Below are positions 1-11,794 of a stretch of DNA of 64,000 nt, one piece after another. The notes under the pieces are model-generated. The model did no database searches. It was not told the DNA's origin and saw only the letters and a program-made list of their open reading frames with translations. Position 1 is the stretch's first letter. Every line of letters starts with the position of its first letter. The position numbers and the translations under genes are program-made. Source of the stretch: Moniliella sp. 'wahieum' (taxonomy: Eukaryota > Basidiomycota > Moniliellomycetes > Moniliellales > Moniliellaceae); the NCBI GenBank assembly GCA_003971905.1, contig RSEE01000150.1:52860-116859 (forward strand), given 5' to 3'.

Positions 1-641
1 ACGTATATTTATGGTCGGTTGGCCAGTGCGTATCAGGGCATCCTCTGTGTTGGGTCCATCGGGATTCGACCCTCTGGGGTTACGACCTCTACTCACACCG
101 CCAGCCCCAACACAGCATGCAAAGGGGAGACGGTTAGTAGAGGACACAGAAAGGATGCTTTTTCTTGCACTCTCTCCCCACTGGCCAGTCCGCGTCCGAG
201 CCAGGACAACACAATGCAATACAACTATGATGCCATGCACAGCAGGGGAAAACGTACCTCCGCTTGAGATCATATATAGTACCTGCCGATGTAGTTAGTG
301 ATGTTGTGGTTTGAGGGTACGAAACGTGTTGATCTCGGTGGTCACACTAAGTACACAGCGGCGCGTCCCCCTTGGGACTCCCCCCATGACCGACAGACTC
401 CGTGAGGACACTTGTCGTATCTCCCTCAGGTCCAAGTGCCGCGTCTGTCACGCCGCCAAACCAACCCCCCTGCTTCGCCGCCGCGCATCTTGGACGGGCG
501 TCGCTGTCCATCCTTTCGGTGATTGAGCGTCGCCTCTACCGTCTCACTAGTATGGCCGCACTGGGCATATCTATGTGCACGGGTCGAAACCCAGTTGGGT
601 CCTGAGGATGATTATTAGCCAGAACGCTTAGTTGTGATGCA
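1..641. other. Intergenic, no gene recognised
   Basis: Three short open frames overlap here but none resembles a known family and none has a convincing start context. A GGGTCGAAACCC stem near 580 looks like a tRNA T-arm, but no matching acceptor stem or A-box is visible. This is the 3' flank of NOP14, which ends at 642 on the minus strand. Confidence 0.6.
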
Positions 642-3570
642 TCACCGCCTCCGCTTCAGATTGGCCTTTTCGCGCTCGTGCTTCTTCTGCTCTGACCTCT
701 CTGTCTGGAGGTCGGACATGATGCGGTCGATGTGTTTCTTGTAGCGTACATCTTCCTCTTGCTGCTCGCGTTCCTTGATCGAAGCTGTGAACCGTGCATC
801 GCGGCGCAGTTCGCGGATGGTCGACTTGCGTTCCTTCTTGTGCAACGCACGCAGCTTGCTCGCCTCGGCGCGCTCGGGATCCGGGTCGGTCGAGACACCC
901 CGACACTGAAAACTTGGGTGCGTGCATCTCGAGTGCCTTGGCGCGGTGCGCCTGCAGACGGAGGAAGCGACGACGCGACTGGGCTCACTCGCCTGTCCAA
1001 CCCTTGTGCCAAAGCAGATAGCTCAGGCCCACCTGCCTTGCCTGCACCCTTGACCAAGTTCACCACCGGATGGAAGAGATCCACGTACGCTTCGCATCCC
1101 GTGTAGAGCCGAGCAAAGATTTCGATCAATTTGGTTGCTTGCAATAAAAGTTGGGCTCCAGCGTGCGGTGCCTCCCCCTTGCAAGCCAGCAGACTCACCA
1201 AGTCCACGCGCTTCCTCCACCCTGCCTCGCCCTCAATCAACGAAGCCTCGTCCGTGGCAGCAGAGACTTTGACTTTGGGCTTTCGCTTGGGCTGGAGAGA
1301 ACTGAGTGCCGCCAGGTCGTCCTGGGAAACAGCCATGCCGTACTCGGCCGCCGAGTGGAGGGCAGCGAGACGGTCCGTGTCGGAGAGAGGCACCAGACCC
1401 AAAAGAACCAAATGTAAGAAATTGAGCGCCTCGGGTACGATCCGTTTGCTCTCCTTCTCAAACGACGCGGAGAGAGAGACGAGGTAGAGCCCGGCGGCCG
1501 TGTCGGCGACAGCGGAGGCAGGACGAATCCGCGCATGAGCCAAGTACTGGGCCATGAGGATCTGGGCAGACGTGGATACAGGGTGGGAGCGATCCGAGGT
1601 GGGCCAGATGAGCCCAACGAGACGCAGGAAGCAGAGTTCAGAAAACGATGGCCAGGTTCGTCCGCTTCTTCTCCTGTTGCCGCGGCAGCCAGACCACGCG
1701 TCAGGTTGCGCTGCATCAGCGTAAGTTTGGTGCAGAAAATGTGAGCTGCCGTGTCGGGGAAGAGCTTGGAAAGATCAAGGATGTGAGGCAGGAGCGTGTT
1801 GAGAAGAGAAACTGCCTCTTTACTGTTCACCTCTGCCTCACGCCCGCTGGCAGCCTCCTGCGCTTGTGCACCAAGGTAGAGAATGATCCACCAGGATCTC
1901 GAGGAAGGTTTCGGTGTGCTCGCGGTTCTGCGGGCCAAGACTGGGATTGTACAGCGTTCGGATCCGCTTAATCACGGTCGGTACCTGCTGGGTCTCAACG
2001 TTATGCTCTTCAAGTAAGGCAAGAAAGTCGCCATGCGTCTCGGGAGCAGGGAATGTGAAGGGAAGTTGACTCGGTTCCTTTTTCGAGCTGGATGGGGCCT
2101 GCTTGCTCGAAGCACGGACGAGTGCCTCAGTTTCACCACCAGCCACGACCTCCTCGTCCGAGTCCATGTCTTCCCCTGGCTTGGACAGGCCCTCCAAGTC
2201 GGCCAAGTCATTGTAATTGTGTTCGTGGTTCTCGATCTCCTCTTCGTCGTCATCGGAGGAGCCAGCACTTTCGTCTGCGGCGTCAGAGGTATCCTCTTCC
2301 TCCTCTTCAGAACCCGATTCTGCACCAAGACCTTGCCCCAGCCCGTAAGCCTCTCCTGCCGAGACACCCTCCAGAACAAAGTCGTCATCCAAATCATCCG
2401 CACCACGCTCGTGACGCTCCAGAAGCTTGGCACGTTTGCGTTTGCCCGCGCCCGTCGCAGTCGCTTCGTCCTCCGCGGCCATTTCGTCCTCCGAGTCACC
2501 ACGCATGCGCCGTAACCGTTCTCGCTCAGCAGCTTGAAGCCCTCTGCTTTGCCGCCCGCTCCTCGTCCGTCTTCATCCGGTCCGTTGGCTGGCCCTTCGC
2601 TCATACACCAAACTGCGGTACAGTGCATCGTACGTGCTCCCGCCATCGGCCGGCATGGCATTGGCGCCCGTTGCTGGTTTCTCAGCGGTAGGCAGTGTGG
2701 AAGGGGCAGGAGCCTCGCTGGGACGCGTCGGGGCTGGTCGCATGGACAAAAGATCATTCTTAATGTCCTCCAGGGCATCGTCTAGCTCGTACGCGTTTCC
2801 TCCATCTTGTTCCCGAACCTTTTGCCGCTCGTACTTGGCATTCTTGGACTTGAGCATCACCTCCGCCATAATCTCCTCTTTACTCCGTGGCTTTCCTTCC
2901 GCATCGTGCCTGTCCACACCTTCCGGTACCCTACTCATCATCAATGGGTTGTAGGTCTGCTGCGCACCTCCTTCCTCCTCTCGTCCGTGCCGAGCCCAGC
3001 ACCAAGAACACCATCGTCCAGACCGGATAAGCTTTGGCCAAAGTGAGTCAACCCTTCGTCCTCCGAGTCGTCCAGGTTGAACAGGCTGGCCTTACCGGCG
3101 CGTCGGGCGGTAGCCGATCCACTTGTCAGCTGGCGTTTCCGTTCGGCGGTAAACCGTTCGAGCATGCGCTGCTCAACCGACATGTTGGGGTTGTTCTCGC
3201 CAAAGCGACGATCGACAAATGCGCCGCTCTTGTGCCGGTCCTGCAGCTGGGGAGCAGCTGGGCCTGCCGTGCAGCAACAGCGGCCGACTTGGACTCGGAA
3301 GGACGACCAACGGTGCCCTTGGCGTTCTTGTGCTGGATGCTGGCGCGGGTGAGGATGTCGCGCTTCTGCCGGGTGACTTTGGTGTCGAACGTGCTGGCAA
3401 ACGCATCGCCCAGCGCAGAGCGGGCGTCGTGGCGTGCGCGTCTGGCGGTGGCGGTGGCGGCGGAGGCAGACGAGCGCCGCTTGCTCTTGCCCAGAGGGGC
3501 CGCCGCGCAGGCCGTCGCTGACGGCGCGGTGCTTGAGCTGCGCCAGCTGCGAGCCGCCCTTCTTGGCCAT
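642..3570 (-). CDS. NOP14: Nucleolar protein Nop14 (SSU processome)
   Basis: Nop14 is a nucleolar scaffold protein of the small-subunit processome, needed for 18S rRNA maturation and 40S export. The start at 3570 gives the family's N-terminus MAKKGGSQLAQLK. It is followed by KGTVGRP, the signature FVDRRFGENNPNM, then LTHFGQSLS, TYNPLMMSRV and KYERQK, an acidic middle (about 2200-2450), TLYNPSLGPQNREH, and a basic C-terminal coiled coil ending RREKANLKRRR-like at 642. These pieces lie in three frames. Switches near 3515, 3240, 2960, 2600, 2510, 1930, 1560 and 850 have no splice signals, and the one near 3515 sits in a C run, so they look like indel errors. Nop14 is essential in yeast, which argues against a pseudogene. 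It is divergent from the helicase next door, another SSU-processome factor. No intron is evident. Identification is secure; exact internal sequence is not. Confidence 0.92.
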
Positions 3571-3792
3571 GGCTGTGGGTGGGATGGGATGCGGGTGGTG
3601 TGTGGTTGCTGCGCAGGAGAGCCATATTTTTTTTGGGCCCGCCGATCGGTGCAAGTGCGCCGCACTCTCAGTTTCAATCTCGACCACTTTTTTTAATTAC
3701 GGGGCTGCCGCACGTGAACCGCCGAGGGTTACACTATTACCCCCAGGCGCCCGCACCACCATCTCCTCCATGCCGCTCCCGTTCTCCCGAGG
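3571..3792. promoter_or_regulatory. Bidirectional promoter spacer NOP14 / DBP8-like
   Basis: About 220 bp separate the two divergent start codons. The spacer contains two T-rich tracts (TTTTTTTT near 3630 and TTTTTTT near 3690), which are typical nucleosome-excluding elements of fungal promoters. No TATA box is obvious. Because both flanking products act in 18S rRNA processing, a shared ribosome-biogenesis promoter is likely; this is inferred from arrangement only. Confidence 0.5.
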
Positions 3793-5542
3793 ATGGCCTC
3801 GGCGCCCACCGCGCGCATCGCTCGCTCCCATGCCGCTCAGGACCGCATCGAAGCCAGCTGAAGGCCGCGGCCACGGCCACCGCCGCTCCCCCGGCCCCGG
3901 ACGCACATGCGCAGCAGGACCAACACGTCCCGATCGCAGCGCCTGTTCCTGCTTCTGCTTCTGCTTCCCCCACCACCTTCCCTCGGCCGTGTCGGATTCG
4001 AAGCCGCAATCGTTTCGGCCAGCTGGGCATCTCCCCTCCTATCGTCCGCTCGCTTTCCAACCTGGCCATCACCGTCCCCACCGACATCCAAACGCTTACC
4101 ATCCCCTGCCATCCTGGCTGGCGGGAGGGACGTTTCGGTGGCGCCCAGACGGGTACCGGTAAGACGCTCTGCTTTGCTCTGCCCATCTTGCAGCGCCTGA
4201 TGTGATGGCCGATCCTGTCGCTGGCTTTGCTCTCATCCTCACCCCGACACGCGAACTGGCCATGCAGCTCCACCAGCAACTCGTCGTTGTCGCCCATACA
4301 GGCGTCCGGCCGCCGCTTGGCTTGCACTCGGCACTTATTGTGGGCGGTCTGGACCAGCTCAAACAGGCCTCGACCCTCGCTAAAGTCCGTCCGCATGTCA
4401 TCATCGCTACCCCCGGTCGACTGGTGGACCTACTGCGGCAGCAGTGGAAACGGATACAATGGTCTCCTATCTCGGTGCCGCTTCGTCGTACTGGACGAGG
4501 CGGATTCGCTCTTGCCACCTTCGTTTGTCCCGGAGCTAGCGTATCTGGTCCAGCAGGCTCTGCCCACCTGCCAAGCAGAGACAAACGCTCCTTCACTGCC
4601 ACTTTGACCCAGTCGATCGATGCGCTGGTGGCTAAGAATGCGACGCGCGCCTCCGAGCAGGATAAGCTGCCCCGTGATTTGCAAGATTGATCAAGTTACC
4701 TCCACTCCTAGGACTGGTTCAGCGCTACATTCTCGTTCCTTCCCATATGCGCGAACCTCACCTGTGCCATATGCTACGCCATTCGCCGGCCTTGCGTCAA
4801 TTGGTGCGCAGGCCTAAGGAACGTGCCTCGGATAGCGGCCGCTGGGCGCGGACAAAAGAAGAATGAGGAGGGCGAGCCAGAGGAGGAAGAATAAGAAGAG
4901 AAGAAAGTACGAGTCACCCCTCACGAGGAAGAAGGGGAGAGTGAGGACGAGGAGAAAATGTAACCCAAACTCAAGCAAGACCCTAGCATCATCTTTGTCA
5001 CACTTGCTCATGGCAGAGCAAGTGACCAGAGCTGACTCTGCTGGACATTCCCAATGTGGCGTCTTGCACAGTCTGTTGGACCAGAGACCGAGACTGGACA
5101 ACCTACAAGCGTCCGTGCGTGCGGCCAAGTACGCTGTGCTTGTCTCCACCGACGTGGGGTCACGCGGGCTTGACATTCCCCAAGTCCAGTGCGTGATCAA
5201 CTTTGACGTACCAGCGGCATGGGAAGAGTACGTGCACCGTGTTGGTCGGACGGCGCGCCATGGCAAGTCCGGTTGGGGCATGAGCTTTGTGATGGAACAC
5301 GATGTGGTCAGTCATCGATCGAAGATAAGATAGGCACTCGGGTGACGGAGCTCAAGGAATGCACGGACCGCGTCGGCGGATCGGGATTTACGTTGCACAA
5401 GACAGGAAAGAAACGGTGTTTGCAACACTTGTCCCGCGTCATGGCGGCCAAGCGCACTGCTGCTCGCCTCGACATGGACGATGCCAAAATAGGCGAGCGA
5501 CAGGACCGCAACAACGCAAAGGCCAGCTTCCATCCGACTTGA
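3793..5542 (+). CDS. DBP8: DEAD-box RNA helicase, Dbp8/DDX49 type
   Basis: ATP-dependent RNA helicase. Motifs appear in order: Q-motif region [18 protein letters not shown], motif I AQTGTGKT (about 4143), Ia PTRELA (about 4241), GG, Ib TPGR (about 4410), II VLDEAD (about 4490), III as FTATLT instead of [16 protein letters not shown] (about 5145) and [10 protein letters not shown] (about 5237). The order and spacing fit Dbp8/DDX49, which works with the SSU processome in 18S maturation. A low-complexity basic insert (about 4855-4970) sits between the two RecA lobes. The N-terminal 80 residues are Ala/Pro rich. Frame changes near 3857, 4110, 4205, 4480, 4600, 4700 and 5320 lack splice signals and are probably indel errors. 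The ATG at 3793 opens [12 protein letters not shown]; an ATG at 3769 in another frame is an alternative. DEAD-box identity is certain; the Dbp8 subfamily is likely. Confidence 0.82.
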
Positions 5543-6785
5543 GCCATAAAAACTGAAAATGCACAAGCCCAAACCCAGGCCCAGCACAAGCCCAAGACCT
5601 AGAATGGAACACAAGAAGGAAGGAAGAATGGATTGGGCAGCATGCCTGTAGCAGAGCGTAGCGTAGCTTAGTCGTCCGACAGAGCCATCGGCAGCGGAGC
5701 ACAGACCACTCTACGCCCTCGGACTGGAGCAGGTTGTACGTCGATGCGGCGTGGCCGTACCTTGCACGCTTGCACCGCGACTTGGATGCCCAGTTGCCCC
5801 AGTAGGCTCGGATGGGGTACGGCAGAGGTAGCCCGAAAGCCGTACCAAAGATGAGGGTATCTGGGCAAACAACAGGCGAATTCAATTTCAGAGGGGATGC
5901 ACGGACCCGGCGTGGGTGCTACCACCTCGAACAATATAGCTTCCAAGATTCCGTCTGGCCGTCTGCTTGTCGAGCCACGCCTCCCAGCCTGCGACTTTCG
6001 TCAACACGGACGGCCGTGGGCTGAGGCGGGCACAGAAATTTAAAAAGGGTATTATTGTGAGGAGGATCACGGCTCCTCGGTCCACTGCCCCGTCGAAAGA
6101 AGGCAAGTGTCCCCTACGTGCTGGCGACCCCGGAGGAGCGGTGCGGTCGGGCTTCCCCACTCACGTCACCACCTGCTCGTCAGAGGTTGACGTAGTTGCC
6201 ACGCCGCCGCCTGTGCTTCGGAGCGAACGTCCGTGTGCGATCGCGCCCCCGCGGCACACGAGCCCACGCCGCGGACAAGGACTTGAGGTGGTGGTGGGAT
6301 CGTGTGGGGGGCGCAGGGGCGCGGAAGAAGCGCCGCCGATAAGAGCGCGCGATGCTAGTTACCCCACAGACGCGTTAGCCGCACCTATCCCACAAGCAAC
6401 CCAACCCCAGCCACCGGACTGTGGCAGCTCGCCACCGCTGGGCTTTGTTGAGCCCCCCCAAGCAGCTGACTAGTGGCTCGTCATCCGCACTGCTGGCCTG
6501 TGGGGTATTTCCCACCTGGCGGAATGAGTTCCGCTGGACGACCCCGCATCTGGCACTCGTCACGCGTCACGCGTCACCGCGCCACCACTGAGTGCAATCC
6601 CGTACCTCTCGCGTTCGACAAACGCATGCTAGCTGGCCTGCCGGCGCTTGCGGGTCTATGGCGTGGCTCACCTGGTGGTGCACATCAAGATGTATGGTAC
6701 AAATGCAAATGAGGGATGCGCGCAGGAAAGGGCAAATGAAGAAGGAGGATACTGATCAAAGACAGCAAGCAGAAGACGTTGTGGG
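5543..6785. other. Intergenic; possible small minus-strand gene
   Basis: There is no recognisable family. On the minus strand two overlapping frames (6160-5888 and 5946-5668) could join by one frameshift into a 150-residue protein with one hydrophobic segment (AVILLTIIPFLNFCARL), but nothing supports it beyond openness. A heptamer array (ACGCGT+C, about 3 copies) lies at 6556-6577. Confidence 0.4.
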
Positions 6786-8510
6786 TTACTTTTCATTATT
6801 CGATGGCTGTTGCTCCATGTCGTACGAGGGAAGAGCGAGGGTAGTAGTGTTGGCAACAGCCGTGTCGGCGACTGCGACTTCATGGTGCAGCTCGCGGTCG
6901 AGGGTGGTGTGGTTGGTCACGCGCCAAATGAGCAATGGGACAACGATTAAGAGTGCGCCCACATTGAGACCCCATGCGACGCCCAGTTGCTCCTCGAACG
7001 ATTTCTTGTTGTTCTCCATCCCCCATCCTGCCACGTTGCCGGCACTCTGGATGGCCTTGTACAGACCACTGATGTACGCAAGTTTGGAGATATCGTTACT
7101 GAGCATACCAAAGATCGAGTAGCACAGTACCTGTGTGCAGGCGTCGATCAGACCCATGAACATGTACAGCACGGCCCGGCCGCCGTAGGGGTTGGGCTCG
7201 GTCCAGGGATTGTCGGTGCAAGGAGCCACGTGGTAGCCACAGTGGATGTCCAGTCCGACGCGGGTGGAACTCTCGGCGTACTGCCGAAGACTCATCCCCT
7301 CAGCCGCATAGTGCTGCTTGAATTCCATCAGGACCTTGTACGAGCCACCCCACACGGTCCAGCACACCACACAGGTGATCGCCCACCCCGCCCAGGCACG
7401 GTGGCGCCGAGTCAAGCGCGGCGTGTCCAGCACAAAGCCCATGACCATCGCACCGAACATTTGAGCCAGCCAGTAGAGCAGCGAGTTGAGTCCTCGAGCG
7501 CGAAGTGAGAAAAAGTACCCGTTGTACACGGTTTGTTGCCACGCATAGCAGTAGTTGGAACTGAGCGCAAGAGGGATCGAGAGTAAGATCCATGGGTCTT
7601 GCCATAGCACACGCCCATGCCTGTCAACTCCTCCTTCAATGGCAACTCGGTGGGAGGAACGACGATGGTGCCGTCGGATCGGACTGTCTTACGCGGACTG
7701 CGCAGCAAAAGGGTCGCGCAGGCACCAACAAAGGTAATCACCGTAAAGGCAATGTAGGTGCTGTTGCTCACTTGGTTGTCGGACGTGTTCCATCCCAGAC
7801 CCATCTCAATGGCGGAGCCTAGCACGCCTCCCAGGTTAAAGATGATCCAGAACAAGGCGATGGCTGTATGGGGAGCAGTCAGGAGGGAGCAGCTCACTAT
7901 GCAAGAAACGCAAGAGGGAACGTACCTTTGCCCTTGTTTTCCTCGGTAGGGTAAGAAAGCATCAAAGCACCCTGTCCCGTCCAGAGGAAGGACGCGCACA
8001 ACCCAAGAATCGCACCGGCAGCAATGACAAAGTTGGTGTTGCCATTGATGTTGTAGCTGAGGAAGGAGCCCGTGTAAAGGCAGTAGCCAAGCGCCTGGGT
8101 TGCACAATGTCAGGGGGTGGGACGCAACACACAGAGACCCCCGGGGGGGAGAAACAACGTACCAATAAAGATCATCGTCTTGGAGCCCACAATGTTGTGG
8201 ACACTGCCCGAGAAGAACGAGGCGCCCGCAAAGACAGAGTACAAGGCAATGTTGGCCTTGACTGCGGCACTGGGGTCGGAGAGGCCACCGCCTCCCATGC
8301 CGCCCAGCGCATTGAACATGCCTGGGCCAAGGAAACACACAAAGCCAAGAATGCACACCTGGACCATGGCCGAGTCGTACCAGCCCAGGAAGCCTTTGCG
8401 GCGCACGACATGGACCACGTCCACCTCCCCGCTGGGCGGGAAGGCAGCGAGCTCAATGTCGATGGGGTTCTTGTCGAGCGACCCGGGGTGGAGGCCGAGG
8501 CAGCGGACAT
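6786..8510 (-). CDS. UNC93-like major facilitator superfamily protein
   Basis: Multi-pass membrane protein of the fungal UNC93-like MFS branch (substrate unknown). It starts at 8510 (MSAASASTPG), and a frameshift near 8470 joins this to SLDKNPIDIE. The body has the family traits FLGWYDSAMVQV, GLSDPSAAVKANIALYS, SFLSYNINGNTNFVIAAG, EENKGKAIALFWIIFNLGG and a C-terminal half with GYFFSLRARGLNSLLYW and LSNDISKLAYISGLYKAIQS. An intron at 7864-7925 (GTACGT...CAG) restores GKAIALFW exactly; a second runs from about 8163 to 8093 with the same GTACGT start. A frameshift near 7610 links the halves. The C-terminal tail from about 6870 is hydrophilic. About 10-12 membrane segments are visible. Close S. 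pombe relatives are annotated only as UNC93-like, so no transport activity should be assumed. Confidence 0.8.
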
Positions 8511-8780
8511 GGCGGAGAGGGGGTGGGTGTGGGTGTGGGTGTGGTGGTGGGGAGGGAGGGGCGGGCAAGGCGCCGGAGCAGGACGGGGCGAGGCTGAGTC
8601 GGAGCGGAGGACGGGCGGGGCGTGGCTGGATTGGGTTTTGGGTTGCGGTGCGGACGAAGGGGCGGGAGTGGCAACGTACAGTGCGGCTAAGCCTGAGGCA
8701 AAGTCGCGTGTCTTGCGGTGCCCGCGGGGGCCAAGCCAGGAACGGCCGGAAGATCGACACGAGCCAACATGGGGCGTGGG

Positions 8781-8803
8781 GCCTGGCGCCTGGCGCCTGG
8801 CGC
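8781..8803. repeat. Heptamer micro-array, unit GGCGCCT
   Basis: Just over three perfect 7-bp units. Each is the palindrome GGCGCC followed by T. The array is intergenic, upstream of the UNC93-like gene. Confidence 0.85.
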
Positions 8804-9469
8804 ATGGCACGGCGTGTGCTCGCTCCCGCGCGCCTTGTCCCGGCCACTGCGCGCCTGCCGGCCCGCGGCCCGCCACCCGCACGGCACGGGGCTCGCGCCT
8901 CGGCCGCCGCGACACTGGCGCCCTGCCCCGCGCGCCGGCCGGCTCCTGGCGTCCTTACTAAGTAAATCGTTAATCCTTCCAGCTGGGCGGCTCTTGTCCC
9001 GGGGCTGTGCAGCGGACGGGGGCACTGTGGCGCTGTCGGATCATGCGCCGTCCCACACTTGTCCCCCCCCTGCGCACGCACACGGCCAGTGTCGCCTGCG
9101 GTTATCGACAGTATCTCTTCCCAGCTTAACGTTTCGTGTGCGCAGCCACCACCCGCCGCCGCCCACTGGCCACTGCCCTGCCTGCTATCGACTATCTCTG
9201 CAAGGAGCACCTGGCACACGTGGCACAGGTCCCCTGCCCGCCTACTAGCTACTAACTATACCAGCCAGCCACAGCTGATACTATACGCCCGCCACAAGCA
9301 GCCACACAAGCCCGACGATCGCGTAGCGCTTACCTCGGCACAACCCGACAGGAGGTTTCGCCGCGTGTAAACCTCACCCCCTTGGGCCATCTCACATCTC
9401 AATGTACGCTGATCCATAGGCGAGAATGTCGACCAGGCCGCATCGTCAGCATCAACTTGCTTCCAGGAT

Positions 9470-9495
9470 CACTAGTCACTAGGCACTAGGCACTG
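9470..9495. repeat. Heptamer micro-array, unit CACTAGT/CACTAGG
   Basis: Almost four 7-bp units. The first carries the palindrome ACTAGT; the next two differ by one base (ACTAGG). The array is intergenic. Confidence 0.8.
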
Positions 9496-9845
9496 GTTGG
9501 TCGCTTATTCTGTGCTCCCCGGTAGCGCTTTTCCCTAGCGATCAAGAGCTTAGCCCCGTGGTTAACTATGCTTCCCCTCTCGCACACACCAGGCACCTCA
9601 CCAATGATTAATGACCTGCATCACCTGTATGACTCGGACTTGTGTCGATCCGTTCTATCTACAGCCGATCGTGCCAAGCGTCGTTCCGAACAACAGCAAT
9701 CCATCCAGCAGTGTACCTTGGAGTCGAGGCCAACCTTTAATCACAACAGCACTGGACCCTATGTCCCGTCAGGCCTCAGGTGAACAAAGAACCGCAACAA
9801 CATGGTGCCGTAGCTGTTCCGCACCACCGTCAGATCAAAGAAAAA

Positions 9846-11794
9846 TCATGGTGGGTGGACGCTTGAAGCACGACAGGACGTGCCAGGGAGATTACTCGGG
9901 TTGCCTGAAAGCTATTGGACACAGAAGGAAAACGTTAGCGTATAGCTTCCACGCCGCCGTTGCGACAGAGGTAAAGAAGCAAACAAGAAAACAAGCAAGC
10001 AAGCAGGCTTGTTGACCACATGCTGTCCAACGAAGAAAAGGAAACGTACAACCAGCCTTGATGAGATGTTTGTGGACGCGCACCATGCGAATCGCGACCC
10101 CAGCCACGCACAGGGCAGCCATACAACTGCCCACCCAAACGACGAGCGGGGCAAACCCGAAACTACCAACGTGCCCGTTCGGGGGGTGGGGTCAGCGACG
10201 AACGAGCCAGAGGACAGGGAGGTAGGATCGTCCTTCCTGCCCATTTGCAGCAGCGCCGCGGCAATAAAGGGACCTGCGAGCGCTGAAATGCCCTTGACCG
10301 CACTAAACATGGGCAGAATCGTGCCGCTGGGTGTACCACTGAGCGTAGCCACGTCCCGTGCCGATCGGCCCCACGTCGCACCCAACCCTCCGGCCGTGAC
10401 ACCAAACAGTATGGCAAACACAATGATGATCGCAACGTTGTTGGTCGACAAGCCAAATAAGACCAACGACGCCACACAGGATACCCCTCCAATCGCAGCT
10501 ACCGTCACACCATAGTCCACCCGATCCACCATCCAACCCACCGCCAGCTGCCCCAAAAACGAAGACGCATTCAGAATGGCAAGTCCTCCCGTCGCGGTCG
10601 TCGTCGACATCCCGGCGTAGCGCATGTACTGCGTCAGATACATCGACACGGGAAGGTACCCTGCTGATCCGATGAGGTTGGCGATGAACTGTGGAAGAGG
10701 GCAAGGGGAAGGGGAAGGGGGAGGGGGGCATCAGATCAAAGCTCTCTCAAGGACACGGGGGTGGAGAGGGGTGGGATACGTACATTGATTTGCCAAGTGG
10801 AGGTAAAGAACCATTGGACACTGGGCGGGAACGACTTGTAGTGCCACCAAGCGTGTTTCGGGGAGGAACGGGCGAGTCGTGCAGTGCGCCCGAGGTGGTG
10901 GGCACAGTACGCTGCGAGCCAACAGGAAGCCGGGGCTTGATCAAGCTCAATGCGAGTCCAGCGACAAAGAGGTTAATCAAGGCCCAGATACGCAGGGTCC
11001 AGCGGAAGCCAATGTTGCTCAAGCACGCTTGGAACAGGAAAGGGTACACGATGCCCCCAGACCGTTGCCACTAAAGATAAAGCCCACGGCAAACCCGGTA
11101 CGGCGGTGGAACCATTCGGGCAAGAACATCATTACGGGGCTAAATACGAGGCCCATAGCCACCCCATTCAGCACACCCTGTAGAACAATAAGCGTGATGA
11201 CGTTTTGGGCAAACGACGCGCCAATCAGCGAGCCAACCGAGAGCAGCAGTAGCGCAAAGGAGATGGGCTGGGTGTGGGCTCGGTAGCGTTGGAACAAGCC
11301 AATGCCAATGGTGCACATGACATAGGCAAAGCACGACATACACGTACCAATCGCACTGATGGTCACCTGCGACGAGTGGGGGAAGTAGTCGGTGTAGTAG
11401 GACGTCAGTGTACCAATCGCATACACAGGGCCCCACATGGTAAACTCGAGCGCAAATCCACACGCCAGGAAAGTGTAGGCGCCCCTGCCCGTGTCTACCG
11501 GCGGCAGTTGCTGGACCGCACCGGGCTCGGGCAGATGATCGCGCACCGCCTCTTCCTCACGCTGGTCCAGGCTGGGTGGGCGGCGTACTGCCTGCCCAAG
11601 GCTGGTACGAAACTTTCTTCGCCTTGGTCCGAGGTGAGGCGGGCGACGGCAACGGCGCCGGACGGGAGCGGCGAGACGACCTTGAGACGCTTGGCGGAAA
11701 GGTCCTCCCCGGCACCCAGGTTGGCCAGCGTGCCTACGCCCCGACTTCCGAGCGAAAGCGTCTTGAGCGCAATGTTCTCCGCCGCAGCTGGCAT
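9846..11794 (-). CDS. Monocarboxylate-transporter-like MFS permease
   Basis: Probable proton-linked transporter of the MCT (Mch/Esbp6-like) MFS family, in plasma or organelle membrane. The start at 11794 (MPAAAENIALKTLSL) opens a hydrophilic N-tail of about 100 residues. The first helix follows as TFLACGFALEFTMWGPVYAIG, with SYYTDYFPHSSQVTISAIGT and the loop PEWFHRRTGFAVGFIFSGNG, which corresponds to the R-x-G-x-A motif before helix 5 in MCTs. The second half contains MSMYLTQYMRYAGM, SSFLGQLAVGWMVDR and FGVTAGGLGATW. Introns: 10689-10783 (GTACGT...CAG) and about 9905-10049 (GTACGT), after which a short last exon ends at 9846. Frameshifts lie near 11520, 11040, 10900 and 10175. It is the first of several secondary transporters in this region. 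Family assignment is good; substrate is unknown. Confidence 0.8.

Larger units (their letters stand above)
8511..9845. other. Intergenic, GC-rich
   Basis: This is the upstream region of the UNC93-like gene. It is very GC-rich from 8515 to 8950, with a GGGTGT run at 8520 and long antisense open frames that come from base composition. A heptamer array, GGCGCC+T repeated three times, lies at 8781-8803. A second array of CACTAGT/CACTAGG units lies at 9470-9495. No gene is recognised. Confidence 0.6.

Noticed and set aside
540..600. tRNA-like T-arm GGGTCGAAACCC
   Set aside because: No acceptor stem pairing, A-box or anticodon arm could be found at the right spacing.
8107..8965. Two long plus-strand frames of about 280 codons opposite the UNC93-like gene
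   Set aside because: They are antisense to a recognised protein and to GC-rich upstream DNA; their sequences are Arg/Gly/Ala/Pro rich with no domain.
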